Assembly: GCF_900129795.1 (NCBI RefSeq)
Contig: NZ_FQWW01000003.1
Coordinates: forward strand, 645,737 to 709,736
Length of the DNA stretch: 64,000 bases
DNA from: Flavobacterium sp. CF108
GTDB taxonomy: Bacteria > Bacteroidota > Bacteroidia > Flavobacteriales > Flavobacteriaceae
Direction of reading: 5' to 3'
Shown in pieces: positions 17,555-27,323 of the stretch (positions are counted from its first letter, which is position 1; each line of letters opens with the position of its first letter). The notes under the pieces were generated by a model that saw only the letters and a program-made list of their open reading frames with translations, was not told the origin of the DNA and made no database searches. Both the position numbers and the translations under genes were made by a program.

Positions 17555-17584
17555 TTGCAAAAATATAAAAAGATTGTATATTTG
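17555..17584 (+). promoter_or_regulatory. Promoter of the SRP RNA gene
   Basis: TTG at 17555-17557 and TATATTTG at 17577-17584, separated by 19 bp. This is an almost ideal Bacteroidetes housekeeping promoter. Transcription would start about 5 bp downstream, at the first base of the SRP RNA. Confidence 0.8.
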
Positions 17585-17588
17585 CACC

Positions 17589-17681
17589 GGCAAGTCCTAC
17601 ACGACCAGCTCCTGCAGACTCCCCCAGGATGGGAACATAGCAAGGGTACGTGGTTGAGCGGTGCGATGTAGGTCGCTTGCC
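17589..17681 (+). ncRNA. ffs: Signal recognition particle 4.5S-type RNA
   Basis: About 93 nt. The ends GGCAAG and CTTGCC pair. The apical region contains the conserved SRP domain IV words CTCCCCCAGGATGGGAAC and AGCAAGGGTACG. The length and the conserved tetraloop-side internal loops match the small bacterial SRP RNA, which with Ffh targets nascent membrane proteins. A T-rich stretch follows directly and may end transcription. A near-consensus promoter lies just upstream. Confidence 0.9.
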
Positions 17682-17836
17682 ACTTTTTATTTTTTAGAAT
17701 TTGTATAAAAGTAGTCTTCCTTCGGGAGGATTTTTTTATTTTTGGACCTTTCGTAGGGTTAGAAGTTAAATGTTAGAAGTAAAAAGATTTCTCTGCATCA
17801 AACTCATAGCTCATAACTTATAACTCAAAACTCAAA

Positions 17837-18640
17837 ATGAATAAAGTCGTTTTAATTACAGGAGGATCATCGGGAATTGGTAAATCTATTGGAGAGTTTT
17901 TACATGCAAAAGGTTTCGTTGTATATGGAACGAGCAGAAACCCTGAAAAAGTTTTAAATTCAGTTTTTCCATTAGTTGCTTTAGATGTCCGAAATGCTGA
18001 TTCCATTAAAACAGCTGTTGCAAAAATTATAGAAAGTTCTGGAAGATTAGATATTGTAATTAACAATGCTGGAGTTGGAATTACGGGACCTTTGGAAGAA
18101 ATTCCGATGGAAGAAATTAAAAACAATTTTGAAACAAATTTCTTTGGTCCAATTGAAGTAATGAAAGCTGTTTTGCCACAAATGCGTGAGCAAAAATCAG
18201 GTTTGATTATCAATATCACGTCTATTGCCGCTTATATGGGATTGCCTTACAGAAGTGTTTATTCGGCTTCAAAAGGAGCTTTAGAATTAATTACCGAAGC
18301 CTTAAGAATGGAAGTAAAGCAATTTGGAGTTGAAATTACGAACGTTGCTCCGGGTGATTTTGCAACTAATATTGCATCTGGACGTTATCATGCGCCAGTT
18401 TTAAAAGGTTCTGCTTACGAAAAAGTATATGGAGATACACTTTCCACCATGAACGAACATGTTGATGCAGGAAGTAATCCAAATGAAATGGCGGAGGCGA
18501 TTTTTAAAATCATACAAAAAGACAAACCAAAAATTCATTACAAAGTGGGTGTTTTCATGCAGAAATTTTCAATTATTTTGAAACGCACACTTCCGGATAA
18601 AGTCTATGAAAAAATGCTCATGAATCATTATAAATTATAA
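17837..18640 (+). CDS. SDR-family NAD(P)-dependent oxidoreductase
   Basis: A 267-residue classical short-chain dehydrogenase. Seen: the nucleotide-binding GGSSGIGKS (residues 9-17), the NNAGVG motif near 77-82, the catalytic Ser near 131 (NITSIAAYMG) and YxxxK in YSASKGALELI near 144. A substitution of Arg/Ser after strand 2 (TSRNPEK) suggests NADP preference. The substrate is unknown. The next gene follows after only 4 bp, so the two form an operon. Confidence 0.88.
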   Translation: MNKVVLITGGSSGIGKSIGEFLHAKGFVVYGTSRNPEKVLNSVFPLVALDVRNADSIKTAVAKIIESSGRLDIVINNAGVGITGPLEEIPMEEIKNNFETNFFGPIEVMKAVLPQMREQKSGLIINITSIAAYMGLPYRSVYSASKGALELITEALRMEVKQFGVEITNVAPGDFATNIASGRYHAPVLKGSAYEKVYGDTLSTMNEHVDAGSNPNEMAEAIFKIIQKDKPKIHYKVGVFMQKFSIILKRTLPDKVYEKMLMNHYKL

Positions 18641-18644
18641 AAGA

Positions 18645-18857
18645 ATGAATGAAATTTCTACGTATTTCCCTATGATTTTTTGGATTCTAATTATTGTTGT
18701 TGTTGTTTGGATAGTAATTCGCAGAATACTTTTACAAATAAGCGATAAGATAAACAATGCAGAAGTTTATAAAGAAAATACTTTAAAAGTTCTGGAAGAA
18801 ATTAGAGATGAATTGAAAGAATTAAATAGAAATAATTCTAAAAGTAGTGTTTTTTAG
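18645..18857 (+). CDS. Small single-pass membrane protein
   Basis: A 70-residue protein with one strongly hydrophobic helix (about residues 8-28), followed by a charged amphipathic coiled-coil tail. It starts 4 bp after the SDR stop codon, so it is very likely cotranscribed and perhaps translationally coupled. No family is recognised. The tail (RDELKELNRNN) suggests oligomerisation or a protein partner on the cytoplasmic side. Confidence 0.65.
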   Translation: MNEISTYFPMIFWILIIVVVVWIVIRRILLQISDKINNAEVYKENTLKVLEEIRDELKELNRNNSKSSVF

Positions 18858-19100
18858 CTACGTGTATTTTTTTGATATATCTTTTTTAAAGAAAATATTT
18901 GCAAAAAGTATTGCATTATTTAAAAATGTAAAAAATACACTTATTTTTAACATATAATTTGAAAATGGTTTTAATTTTAAAAAGGTTATTGATATTGATT
19001 TCGTAATTTTGCAGCTAGAATTTCTTCAGATATTTTGTTTGAAGAAAGATTTACAAAAATAGAAATACGAAGAAACCATTTTTAATTAAACAAATAAATT

Positions 19101-19757
19101 ATGAAATTTTTTATTGACACAGCTAACCTAGATCAAATTAAAGAAGCACAAGCTTTAGGTGTTTTGGATGGTGTAACGACAAATCCGTCATTAATGGCGA
19201 AAGAAGGAATTACAGGAAAAAATAACATTTTAAAGCATTATGTTGACATTTGCAATCTTGTAGAAGGTGATGTAAGTGCTGAAGTAAACGCTCTTGATTA
19301 TGATGGAATGATCAAAGAAGGTGAGGAATTAGCTGAATTACATGACCAAATCGTTGTAAAATTGCCTATGACTAAAGAAGGTGTTATGGCTGCAAAATAT
19401 TTTTCTGATAAAGGAATTAAAACTAACGTAACTCTTGTTTTCTCTGTAGGACAAGCTCTTTTGGCTGCTAAAGCCGGAGCTACTTATGTTTCTCCGTTTG
19501 TGGGTCGTTTAGATGATATTTCAACTGACGGATTAAACTTAATTCAGGAAATTAGAGAAGTTTACGATAACTACGGTTACGAAACTCAAATCTTAGCTGC
19601 TTCAGTACGTCACACAATGCATATTGTAAATTGTGCTAAAATTGGTGCTGACGTTATGACTGGGCCTCTTTCTGCAATTTACGGATTGTTGAAACACCCG
19701 TTAACTGATATCGGTTTAGCTCAGTTTGTTGCTGACTTCGAAAAAGGAAACAAGTAA
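19101..19757 (+). CDS. fsa: Fructose-6-phosphate aldolase / transaldolase-like protein
   Basis: A 218-residue class I aldolase of the small transaldolase/FSA subfamily. Seen: [13 protein letters not shown] at the N-terminus, [13 protein letters not shown] (24-36), the Schiff-base lysine K87 in VVKLPMT, and SPFVGRLDD. The size matches FSA/TalC rather than the longer TalB. The protein cleaves fructose-6-phosphate to dihydroxyacetone and glyceraldehyde-3-phosphate, or acts as a transaldolase. The two cannot be separated from sequence alone here. A TAATTTTG box lies at 19004-19011, giving a leader of about 85 nt. A terminator follows. Confidence 0.88.
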   Translation: MKFFIDTANLDQIKEAQALGVLDGVTTNPSLMAKEGITGKNNILKHYVDICNLVEGDVSAEVNALDYDGMIKEGEELAELHDQIVVKLPMTKEGVMAAKYFSDKGIKTNVTLVFSVGQALLAAKAGATYVSPFVGRLDDISTDGLNLIQEIREVYDNYGYETQILAASVRHTMHIVNCAKIGADVMTGPLSAIYGLLKHPLTDIGLAQFVADFEKGNK

Positions 19758-19780
19758 TCCTTAGATACTTATAAAAATTA

Positions 19781-19818
19781 AATCGTCTTTTTTCTAACGA
19801 GAAAAGACGATTTTTTTT
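19781..19818 (+). terminator. Rho-independent terminator after fsa
   Basis: The stem AATCGTCTTTT / AAAAGACGATT is followed by a run of Ts, 23 bp after the fsa stop codon. Confidence 0.85.
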
Positions 19819-19826
19819 ACTTTTAT

Positions 19827-20345
19827 ATGAAACTTAAATTGTTGATTATGAAAGTGATATTGATAATTTTGTCTTTTTTTGCCATTAGTATTTCAATAAA
19901 TGCACAGACGGCTGAAATATTGAAAAGTGTAAATGATGCCGGCGATGTGGCCACATTTGAATTAGATTGTTCTGTAGCATTTCAACCTTTAGCAAAAGGG
20001 CTTCGGTATAATATTACAAGGCATGAATTCAAAGGCCCTGAAATGAAAAATTCGTATAGACTGCTTCTTGTCATGGACGGATTTTATTCTAAAACCTTAA
20101 ATAAAGAAATGACGATTTCGGCTGTTTTAAGCAATGGAACTGTTATCCAAGCAAAGAAAATTATTGAAGATGATGGCTTTTTTGATGGAGCTTGTACTTT
20201 AAAAATAAAAGATCCGCAAGCGCTTGCAGAAGAGAATATTGAGAAAGTTATTGTTCATGCAGATAAAGATGTTGTCTATCAAATATCAGAACAAAACAGG
20301 GAGATTTTTAAGAAGAACCTGAGTAATGTTATTAATGCTAAATAA
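19827..20345 (+). CDS. Exported hypothetical protein
   Basis: A 172-residue protein with a signal peptide (hydrophobic stretch to about residue 26, cleavage after INAQ). The rest has no recognised domain. It contains FELDCSVAFQPLA and a pair of conserved-looking Cys residues. The ATG at 19827 is given, but the in-frame ATG at 19848 gives a more typical signal peptide and is just as likely. A TACTTTTA box at 19818 would favour the later start. It is followed by a strong bidirectional terminator shared with the chitin-locus transporter. Confidence 0.6.
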   Translation: MKLKLLIMKVILIILSFFAISISINAQTAEILKSVNDAGDVATFELDCSVAFQPLAKGLRYNITRHEFKGPEMKNSYRLLLVMDGFYSKTLNKEMTISAVLSNGTVIQAKKIIEDDGFFDGACTLKIKDPQALAEENIEKVIVHADKDVVYQISEQNREIFKKNLSNVINAK

Positions 20346-20397
20346 AAGGGATTAAGGTTCTGAGTTGCTAAGATACTAAGGTTTTCTTTTGTGAATA

Positions 20398-20444
20398 AAA
20401 AAATCCAAATTCCTATTGTAAAATTGGAATTTGGATTTTTTTTA
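20398..20444. terminator. Bidirectional terminator
   Basis: The perfect arms AAATCCAAATTCC / GGAATTTGGATTT close a 12-base loop, with an A run before and a T run after. It sits between two convergent genes and marks the left border of the chitin locus. Confidence 0.85.
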
Positions 20445-20463
20445 TATTGTTATTTCTAAAATT

Positions 20464-21930
20464 TTAGTGACCGCCGCCTTCGCTTTGAACGTGGCTGATT
20501 CCTTGTCTTTTTAGTATTTTAGGGCAATAGAAACCGTAGAATCCTAAATAAGCAAAACCAATAAGTGGTACTATATAAGAGAAATGTGTCCATGTAATTC
20601 CTAGAATTCCTCCTGGGCTTGTTACATCAAGATCACAAATACTTCCTTGAACTAAAGGAATAACTCCTCCTCCAAGAATCATCATAATTAAGAATGAAGA
20701 TGCTTTTCCTGTATTTTTACCTAAACCTGCAATCGCTAAATCGAAGATTGAAGGCCACATGATTGACAAGAATAATCCACCAGAAATAAAGAAGAATTTA
20801 GCAATTGAAGGGTCTGGCCAAGCTAATCCGGCAACCATCATTAATAATCCTGATATTCCGAAAAGCATTAAAGTTTTTCCGGCATTTTTTCCTCCAACAA
20901 AACTTACAGCTATAAATAATAAAATCCAGATTGGGTAAATGTAGAATGAAGAAACGTCGTGTGCAGCAAAAATGTTAGCTCCAATGATTACTCCAAATGC
21001 TAAAGCTGGTACAATGAATTTTAAAGCCGTATTTACTAAAGTAGAAGTGTTGAAAACGTTAACACCACCATTCCAACGTCCAATCATTAAACTTCCCCAA
21101 TAAAGGGCGATAAATGGTGCGATTGCATCTTCTAATACATTTCCGAATTCTGCTGTATGTAATAAAGCTGGTAAATTACTAATGATAGTTACCTCAGTTC
21201 CTACATAAATAAAGATACCTAACATTCCTAAATATAATTGTGGGTAATCAAGAATGTTGAATTTTTCGTGTGCTGTTTTAACAACTTCTTCCTCTTTTTC
21301 CGGATCTTCGATTTTAGAGAAGTTCATGAAAACTGCCACTACGATAAAAGCAAGACCAAGAATGATAAATGGCAATTTAATATCTTCTAAAGAAAGAGAT
21401 GTGTTTTTGTTATCTCCCATTCCGAATAAAGCAATACCTAAAAGAATTGCTCCAATAGTAGTTCCGAATGAGTTGATACCTCCTGCTAAAGTTAAACGGT
21501 GCGCTCCTGTGGCAGGACTTCCCATTTTAATTGCTAAAGGATTTGCTACAATTTGTTGAATTGAAAAACCTAAACCAACAGTAAACAAAGCGGTTAAAAA
21601 GAAAGGGAAACTTTCCATTGTTGCAGCCGGAACGAATAAAAATGATCCAACAGCCGAAAGAATTAAACCAGCTGAAAGTGTTTTTTTATAACCGAATTTT
21701 TGCAGTACATCTAATTTTAAAGAAACTAAAAAGAAGATAATTGAACCTACAAAATATGCAGCATAAAATGCCCAGGCTACTAATTGTGATTGTACCTGAG
21801 ATAAAGTAAATACTTTTTTGAATACTGGAATCAGGATATCATTGGCAGAACCAACAAAACCCCAAAAGAAGAAGACGATTATCAATGAGATAAACTGTCC
21901 CCATTTGGTTTGAACATTTTCTGAACTCAT
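20464..21930 (-). CDS. MFS sugar transporter (FHS family), probable GlcNAc permease of the chitin locus
   Basis: A 488-residue inner-membrane protein with 12 predicted helices, of the fucose/glucose-galactose (FHS) branch of MFS. Seen: FFFWGFVGSANDILIPVF in helix 1 and FSIQQIVANPLAIKMG near residues 122-137, both typical of the branch. It is the last gene of the minus-strand group beside the LytTR/LytS regulators. Its upstream region shares the GTTGAAT/TTGTTCGTTTAA element and exact spacing with the two susC genes, so co-regulation by chitin is likely. Transport of GlcNAc or short chitooligosaccharides is inferred from context, not from residues. Confidence 0.85.
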   Translation of the reverse strand: MSSENVQTKWGQFISLIIVFFFWGFVGSANDILIPVFKKVFTLSQVQSQLVAWAFYAAYFVGSIIFFLVSLKLDVLQKFGYKKTLSAGLILSAVGSFLFVPAATMESFPFFLTALFTVGLGFSIQQIVANPLAIKMGSPATGAHRLTLAGGINSFGTTIGAILLGIALFGMGDNKNTSLSLEDIKLPFIILGLAFIVVAVFMNFSKIEDPEKEEEVVKTAHEKFNILDYPQLYLGMLGIFIYVGTEVTIISNLPALLHTAEFGNVLEDAIAPFIALYWGSLMIGRWNGGVNVFNTSTLVNTALKFIVPALAFGVIIGANIFAAHDVSSFYIYPIWILLFIAVSFVGGKNAGKTLMLFGISGLLMMVAGLAWPDPSIAKFFFISGGLFLSIMWPSIFDLAIAGLGKNTGKASSFLIMMILGGGVIPLVQGSICDLDVTSPGGILGITWTHFSYIVPLIGFAYLGFYGFYCPKILKRQGISHVQSEGGGH

Positions 21931-21978
21931 AATTGTAATTAAGGTTAATTTTTTAATAAAATTGTTTTTTGAAGACCG

Positions 21979-22062
21979 TAAATATATTTGTTACATGAAT
22001 CAAAAAAAAATTATTGATCGAAAATAATGTTAAATTTAAACGAACAACCTTATTTATTCAAC
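21979..22062 (-). promoter_or_regulatory. Putative chitin-regulon promoter of the MFS gene
   Basis: On the minus strand: GTTGAAT (22062-22056), then TTGTTCGTTTAA starting at 22047 (15 bp after the G of GTTGAAT), then TATATTTA starting at 21986, exactly 61 bp after the 12-mer start. Both distances equal those before the two susC genes. The second half-site is weak here (ATTTTCGATCAA, 7 of 12 matches and offset by 22 rather than 21). Confidence 0.65.
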
Positions 22063-22100
22063 AATGTGTTAATTTATATAGAGTTAGAAATGTTAAAGTT

Positions 22101-22802
22101 TTATTCGAGAATTCTGTTTTTTACGTCTTTACTATAATTTCTTCCTATTGGAATTGTGTAAGACTGAATTTGAATACGGTTTCCTTCGATAGATTTGACT
22201 TTATTTAAGGCAATAACGTAGGATTTATGGATGCGTAAGAAACGATCTGCCGGTAATTCTTCAGATAATGAAGTCAAAGATTTATGCGTAATATAGGTTT
22301 TATCAGGCGTTACAACCTTTATATATTCTTTCATTCCTTCGATAAAAAGAATTTCTTCAATATTAATTTTCATCATCTTTTTATCAACCTTAATAAAAAT
22401 ATGCGAATCGCCTTTGGCTACATCAATTTTAATATTGTTTTTTAAATTGAATTCGGTTGTAATTTTATTAATGCATTTGATAAATCTCGGAAGCGGAATA
22501 GGTTTTACTAAATAATCTAAAACATCAAGATCATAACTTTCTGCAGCAAATTCTCTAAAAGCGGTTGTGATGATAACTTTGGTTTTGTTTTCGATTAAGC
22601 TTATCAGCTCAAAACCAGTCATCATGGGCATATTAATGTCTAAAAAAACGGCATCTACAGAAGTGCTGTTTATGAAATCCAGAGCTTCTAAAGAATTATT
22701 GAATGTGCCGATAACTTCAAAATCTGTAAAATTGTTAAAATAATTCTGCAGCACTTTGATTGCTAAGGGTTCATCATCAATCAGTACACATTTAATTTTC
22801 AT
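22101..22802 (-). CDS. LytTR-family response regulator of the chitin locus
   Basis: A 233-residue regulator. The N-terminal receiver has the acidic pocket DDEP (9-12), phospho-acceptor D55 in FLDINMP, and the conserved Thr/Lys region (ITTAF, YLVKPI). The C-terminal LytTR DNA-binding domain (about 135-231) has the typical FIEGMKEYIKV, FLRIHKSYVIAL and GRNYSKDV segments. Its start overlaps the end of the sensor kinase gene by 11 bp, so the two are translationally coupled. The likely targets are the three promoter regions sharing the TTCG direct repeats in this window. Confidence 0.93.
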   Translation of the reverse strand: MKIKCVLIDDEPLAIKVLQNYFNNFTDFEVIGTFNNSLEALDFINSTSVDAVFLDINMPMMTGFELISLIENKTKVIITTAFREFAAESYDLDVLDYLVKPIPLPRFIKCINKITTEFNLKNNIKIDVAKGDSHIFIKVDKKMMKINIEEILFIEGMKEYIKVVTPDKTYITHKSLTSLSEELPADRFLRIHKSYVIALNKVKSIEGNRIQIQSYTIPIGRNYSKDVKNRILE

Positions 22803-23844
22803 TATGGATAGGTATTTGCAAACGAATTATATAGTAATTCAGTTTTATTTTGTCTTTTAAACTGAAATTATTCTTGTAAATTAATTTTAGTCTCTTCTTT
22901 GTGTTAACTAAACCAATGCCGCCTTTTGACTTAACATTTTGTGAAATTACAAAATTATTTAAGATTTCAAAGTCTAACATTTTATTGTCGATAACTTTAC
23001 AATTGATTTTAATTTTAAAGTTATTATTATTGACTCCGCCATGTTTGAAAGCATTTTCGACCAATGAAATAAATATTAAAGGTGGAACCACAATGTCTTC
23101 AATGTTTGATTCTAAATTTACGGTAACTTCCACATTTTCAAAACGAAGCTTTTCAATTTCAATATAATTTTGAATGTAATCGATCTCTTTTATCAGCGGT
23201 ACAAACTTGGTTCCTTTTACATCATACAGCACATATTCCATCAAATTAGAAAGCTTGATAATTACATCCGGAACTTTATCTGAAGATTCTAAAGATAAGG
23301 CATAAAGATTATTTAATGTATTGAAAAAGAAATGCGGCTGAATTTGATTTTCGAGATATTTCAGCTTGATTTTAAACTGATTTTCTCTCAGAGATCTGTT
23401 TCTTTCCCTTTCGCGAAGCCAGGTTAAAGTCAAGTACACTGATGACGCCATTGCCAAAACGTACAATTCACCAATACAAACTGCTACAATATGGTTGATT
23501 TCAAAAGGATGGTATTCTCTGTTGGCTTCCGGCCAGATATTTTCGGATATAATATAATAGGTAAGCGCAGTTTTTAATAAATAAATTCCAAAAAGGCTTA
23601 CAATTAGTGCGAGTGTATAGGTTATATATTTTTGTTTAAGAACATATTTTGGGACTAAAACGAAAAGGTTAAAATATACTAATGGTATATGAAGCGAAAA
23701 CTCAATTAAGTTCGATTTAAACGAATACGGATAGTCGTTAAAGTAAGCGCCCCATCGTAAAAAGTTGAGAGCGAAATAAGAACCCCAAAACCAGATATGA
23801 TTTTGCAGTTTTATGTCAAATTTTAGTTTTTGAATTTCGTTCAA
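22792..23844 (-). CDS. LytS-type sensor histidine kinase of the chitin locus
   Basis: A 350-residue inner-membrane kinase with four hydrophobic segments in residues 15-142, a linker helix (RERERNRSLRENQ), the His_kinase domain with H171 in NQIQPHFFFNTLNNLYAL, and an HATPase domain with N264 in SLVENAFKHGG and the G-box KGGIGLVNTKKRL. There is no large periplasmic domain, so the signal may be sensed in the membrane. The start codon is TTG: an in-frame TAA lies 9 bp upstream and no nearby ATG fits. The gene is divergent from susC I. Confidence 0.92.
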   Translation of the reverse strand: MNEIQKLKFDIKLQNHIWFWGSYFALNFLRWGAYFNDYPYSFKSNLIEFSLHIPLVYFNLFVLVPKYVLKQKYITYTLALIVSLFGIYLLKTALTYYIISENIWPEANREYHPFEINHIVAVCIGELYVLAMASSVYLTLTWLRERERNRSLRENQFKIKLKYLENQIQPHFFFNTLNNLYALSLESSDKVPDVIIKLSNLMEYVLYDVKGTKFVPLIKEIDYIQNYIEIEKLRFENVEVTVNLESNIEDIVVPPLIFISLVENAFKHGGVNNNNFKIKINCKVIDNKMLDFEILNNFVISQNVKSKGGIGLVNTKKRLKLIYKNNFSLKDKIKLNYYIIRLQIPIHNEN

Positions 23845-24000
23845 CTTTTTTTAACGTTTTGTTATTATTTGTAAAGCTTTGTAATTACTGTGCAACTTTA
23901 CACAATTACTGGCTAAATCGCAATTCTTTTGAATAAAATTTTGTAAAAAAAGCTAATTAATATCTTATTTAAATAGGATAACGTTTTCGTATAGCATAAT

Positions 24001-24084
24001 GTTGAATGTTTTATGTCGTTCGTTTAACAAATTTAACTGTTCGTATAAAATATTTTTTTTAACACTCCCTTAACAATAAATTTA
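24001..24084 (+). promoter_or_regulatory. Putative LytTR operator and promoter of susC I
   Basis: GTTGAAT at 24001, direct repeats TCGTTCGTTTAA (24016-24027) and CTGTTCGTATAA (24037-24048) whose starts are 21 bp apart (two helical turns), and a TAAATTTA box at 24077-24084. Two imperfect direct repeats on one helix face are the usual LytTR operator form. The same layout, with identical distances, lies before susC II. Confidence 0.75.
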
Positions 24085-24105
24085 TCGCTTAACTAATCAA
24101 AAACC

Positions 24106-27100
24106 ATGATAAAAATGAAACAAATTATGTTAATCCTTATGATTGTCTTTACGGCGCAATTGTCTGTTGCGCAGGTAAAAACGGTCAAAGGTTTGGTAAG
24201 CGATCAAAATGGTCTGCCGCTGCCGGGTGTAAGTATTCTTATTCAAGGTACAAAAACGGCAAGTCAAACCGATTATGACGGTGTGTATACGATTCAGGCA
24301 TCTGCAGGAGATGTTCTTGTGTTTTCGTATATCGGTATTAAAACTAAAACTGTAACAGTTGGATCTTCTGCAACTGTAGATGTTGTGCTAACTCAAGACG
24401 CACAAAATTTAAATGAAGTTGTTGTTACAGCGTTAGGGATTAAGAGACAGAAAAAAGAATTGGGTTATGCCGTTCAGGATGTAAAAGGAGACCAGTTAAA
24501 CAAGGTTATTACGACCAATGTAACTACAGCTCTATCAGGAAGAGTTGCGGGTGTTGATGTTTCTATACCAGCTACGGGTGTTGCAGGAAGTACAAGGGTT
24601 ATTATTAGAGGTATTTCGAGTATTGGTGAAAGCAATCAGCCTCTTTATGTGGTTGATGGAGTTCCTATTGACAACTCTGGTTTAAATAATGATCAGGCTG
24701 CAACAAGTAAATGGTTTGACGGTCGTGATAACGGAGATGGAATCTCTGGAATCAACCCAAACAACATCGAAAGTTTAACGGTACTTAAAGGAGCTGCCGC
24801 TGCGGCTTTGTATGGTTCACGAGCTTTGAATGGTGTAATCTTAATTACTACTAAAAAAGGAACTAAAGGAAAACTTCGCGTAGAATTAACAAGCGGGGTG
24901 AATTTTGACCGAGTAAATGCTAAATATTCAGATTACCAAAGTGAGTATGGTACAGGATCAAATGGTGCACTGCCGGATCCTACAAGAGCCCCAACAGAAA
25001 TTTACGGCTATACTACAAATGCCTGGGGACCTAAGTTTTCTGAATCAGTAGGGCAGCAGGTAAAAATATTTGATGGCTCAATGAAACCGTATGCAAAAGT
25101 AAACAACAACATTCAGGATTTCTTTGGAACAGGGTTTACTACAACAAACGGAATTGCTATTTCTGGAGGAAATGACAGCGGATTTGTACGTTTTGGTTAC
25201 AATAACCTGAAAAATGATGACGTGGTTCCAGGATCAGGTTTAGAAAGAAACGATGCAACATTGAATGCTACTTTAAGATCAGAAAAATTTACTTTGGATG
25301 CTAACGTAAATTATATTGCTGAAAACACGAATAACAGACCAGGTTTAGGAGATTCTCCTAATAACGTAGGATATTCATTAAGCGGATTAGCTCCAAACAT
25401 TGATCAGGCTTGGCTGAAAAATTATAAAAATAATGATACAGGTCAGATTTATCCATGGAACAACAATGTTTATTTGCTGAATCCATATTTTGTGACAGAA
25501 GAAAATCATAACTCATCTGTAAAAAATCGTTTTATAGGAAATGTTACAGGGACGTATCAGTTGAAAAAATGGATTGCTCTTACTTTTAGGACAGGTCTTG
25601 ATACTTATGCTTTTAGTGCAAAAGATTTCATGGCAGCCGGAAGTACCTGGCCAGGAAGAGATGAAGGATATCTTGGTTTAAACAATATTAATGTATCAGA
25701 AATGAATACAGATATTATTGCGACTTTGAGCGATATTAAACTAGCTAAAGATTTAACTTTTTCTGGGATTTTAGGTACAGCAAGAAGAGATTTTAGAAGA
25801 GAACAAAATTCAAGATTTGGAACAAAAATTATTGAACCGGGTACAGAGTACATCAGTAATTTTGTGAATAAAACTGAAAATGCTCCGGTTGAAACAAAAA
25901 CTAGAACAAACTCAGTTTACGGATCTACAAAATTAGATTATAAAGGATATTTATATGCTGAGTTTACAGGAAGAAATGATTGGTTTAGTGTGATTTACAG
26001 CGGTGATGAAAGTGCATTCTATCCTGCGGGTTCATTAGGGTTTGTATTCTCAGATGCGTTTAATATTCAAAACGATACTTTCTCGTATGGTAAGTTTAGA
26101 GCATCTTGGGCACAGGTTTCGAATTCACCGGGAGCTTATAAAAATGCGTTGAACTATACTACATTTTCTTCATACGACGGACAAAGTGTTGTAAACATTA
26201 AAAATACTGCGGCACCAAACCCTAACTTAACCTATCAGTCAAAAACAGGAGTTGAGTTTGGAGTTGAAACTGCTTTCTTCAAAAACAGATTAAAAGCAGA
26301 TATTACAGTATATCGTGAAGATACATCAGATCAAACACTTGATTTGCCTTCATCTGCAACATCTGGATATGAGTTTATTTCTGTAAATGCTGGAAAATTG
26401 CGTAACGAAGGGATCGAGATATTCTTATCTGGTACTCCAATAAAAACAAATAGTTTTGAATGGGGGATCGACTTGAACTTCTCAAAAAACAAAAACTCAA
26501 TTCTTTCATTGCATCCAGATATTAATACTTACACTATTTCTGAAGCTCGTTGGGCTGGAGCGGCTGTTGTGGCTCAGGTTGGCGGACAATACGGAACTAT
26601 TATGGGTAGAGATTTCTTAAGAAATGAAAATGGAGAAAAAGTAGTAGCTGCAAATGGTTTACCATTATTTACAGATGAAAAAGTAGCTTTAGGAAAAGGA
26701 CTTCCTGACTGGGCTGCCGGTTTAACTAACAGATTTACTTACAAAGGAATTACACTTCAGTTCTTGATCGATATGAAATTTGGTATGGATGTATACTCTA
26801 TGACAAATTCATTAGCTGCAACAAAAGGACTTTTAGATGTAACGACAGAAGGCAGAGATGCGTATAACCATGCAAGAGCAGAAGCCATTGCTAATGATCC
26901 TAACTTTAGCCAGTCTACATGGGTTCCTACAGCAGGTTATGTTGCAGAAGGAGTTGTAAACACAGGAACAGCAGCTAATCCGGTTTATGTTAAAAATACA
27001 AAACCTATTAACCCTCAGGATTACTGGAATACGGTATTCAACAATTCACCAGCACCATTTGTTTACGATGCATCTTATGTGAAATTAAGAGAGATAAGTT

Positions 27101-27312
27101 TAGGATATACTATACCATCAAGCGTTTTTGGTAATTCAAAAATAAGTTCAATTTATGTATCGGCATTTGCAAGAAACTTATTGACTTTCAATAAAGATCT
27201 TCCAAATATTGACCCTGAGTCAATGTATACTTCTGGAAACGGACAAGGTTTTGAATATGGCTCATTACCATTTAGACAATCGTACGGTTTTAATATTAAA
27301 GTTGCATTCTAA
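24106..27312 (+). CDS. cusCI: SusC/RagA-family TonB-dependent transporter I (chitooligosaccharide uptake)
   Basis: A 1068-residue outer-membrane transporter. Order: signal peptide (about 1-25), CarboxypepD_reg-like domain (about 28-105) with GLPLPGVSI, plug domain (about 120-230) with the family end NGVILITTKKGTKG, then a 22-strand barrel ending in the aromatic SYGFNIKVAF. It works with the SusD-like lipoprotein encoded 11 bp downstream to import oligosaccharides using TonB energy. An in-frame ATG at 24115 is an alternative start. The gene symbol follows the F. johnsoniae chitin locus, matched by gene order. The substrate is therefore inferred from context. Confidence 0.93.
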   Translation: MIKMKQIMLILMIVFTAQLSVAQVKTVKGLVSDQNGLPLPGVSILIQGTKTASQTDYDGVYTIQASAGDVLVFSYIGIKTKTVTVGSSATVDVVLTQDAQNLNEVVVTALGIKRQKKELGYAVQDVKGDQLNKVITTNVTTALSGRVAGVDVSIPATGVAGSTRVIIRGISSIGESNQPLYVVDGVPIDNSGLNNDQAATSKWFDGRDNGDGISGINPNNIESLTVLKGAAAAALYGSRALNGVILITTKKGTKGKLRVELTSGVNFDRVNAKYSDYQSEYGTGSNGALPDPTRAPTEIYGYTTNAWGPKFSESVGQQVKIFDGSMKPYAKVNNNIQDFFGTGFTTTNGIAISGGNDSGFVRFGYNNLKNDDVVPGSGLERNDATLNATLRSEKFTLDANVNYIAENTNNRPGLGDSPNNVGYSLSGLAPNIDQAWLKNYKNNDTGQIYPWNNNVYLLNPYFVTEENHNSSVKNRFIGNVTGTYQLKKWIALTFRTGLDTYAFSAKDFMAAGSTWPGRDEGYLGLNNINVSEMNTDIIATLSDIKLAKDLTFSGILGTARRDFRREQNSRFGTKIIEPGTEYISNFVNKTENAPVETKTRTNSVYGSTKLDYKGYLYAEFTGRNDWFSVIYSGDESAFYPAGSLGFVFSDAFNIQNDTFSYGKFRASWAQVSNSPGAYKNALNYTTFSSYDGQSVVNIKNTAAPNPNLTYQSKTGVEFGVETAFFKNRLKADITVYREDTSDQTLDLPSSATSGYEFISVNAGKLRNEGIEIFLSGTPIKTNSFEWGIDLNFSKNKNSILSLHPDINTYTISEARWAGAAVVAQVGGQYGTIMGRDFLRNENGEKVVAANGLPLFTDEKVALGKGLPDWAAGLTNRFTYKGITLQFLIDMKFGMDVYSMTNSLAATKGLLDVTTEGRDAYNHARAEAIANDPNFSQSTWVPTAGYVAEGVVNTGTAANPVYVKNTKPINPQDYWNTVFNNSPAPFVYDASYVKLREISLGYTIPSSVFGNSKISSIYVSAFARNLLTFNKDLPNIDPESMYTSGNGQGFEYGSLPFRQSYGFNIKVAF

Positions 27313-27323
27313 AAAAAGAAATT

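Noticed and set aside
22014..22208. 64-codon plus-strand ORF over the MFS promoter and regulator end
   Set aside because: It covers the putative operator and is antisense to the LytTR gene; no sign of coding.
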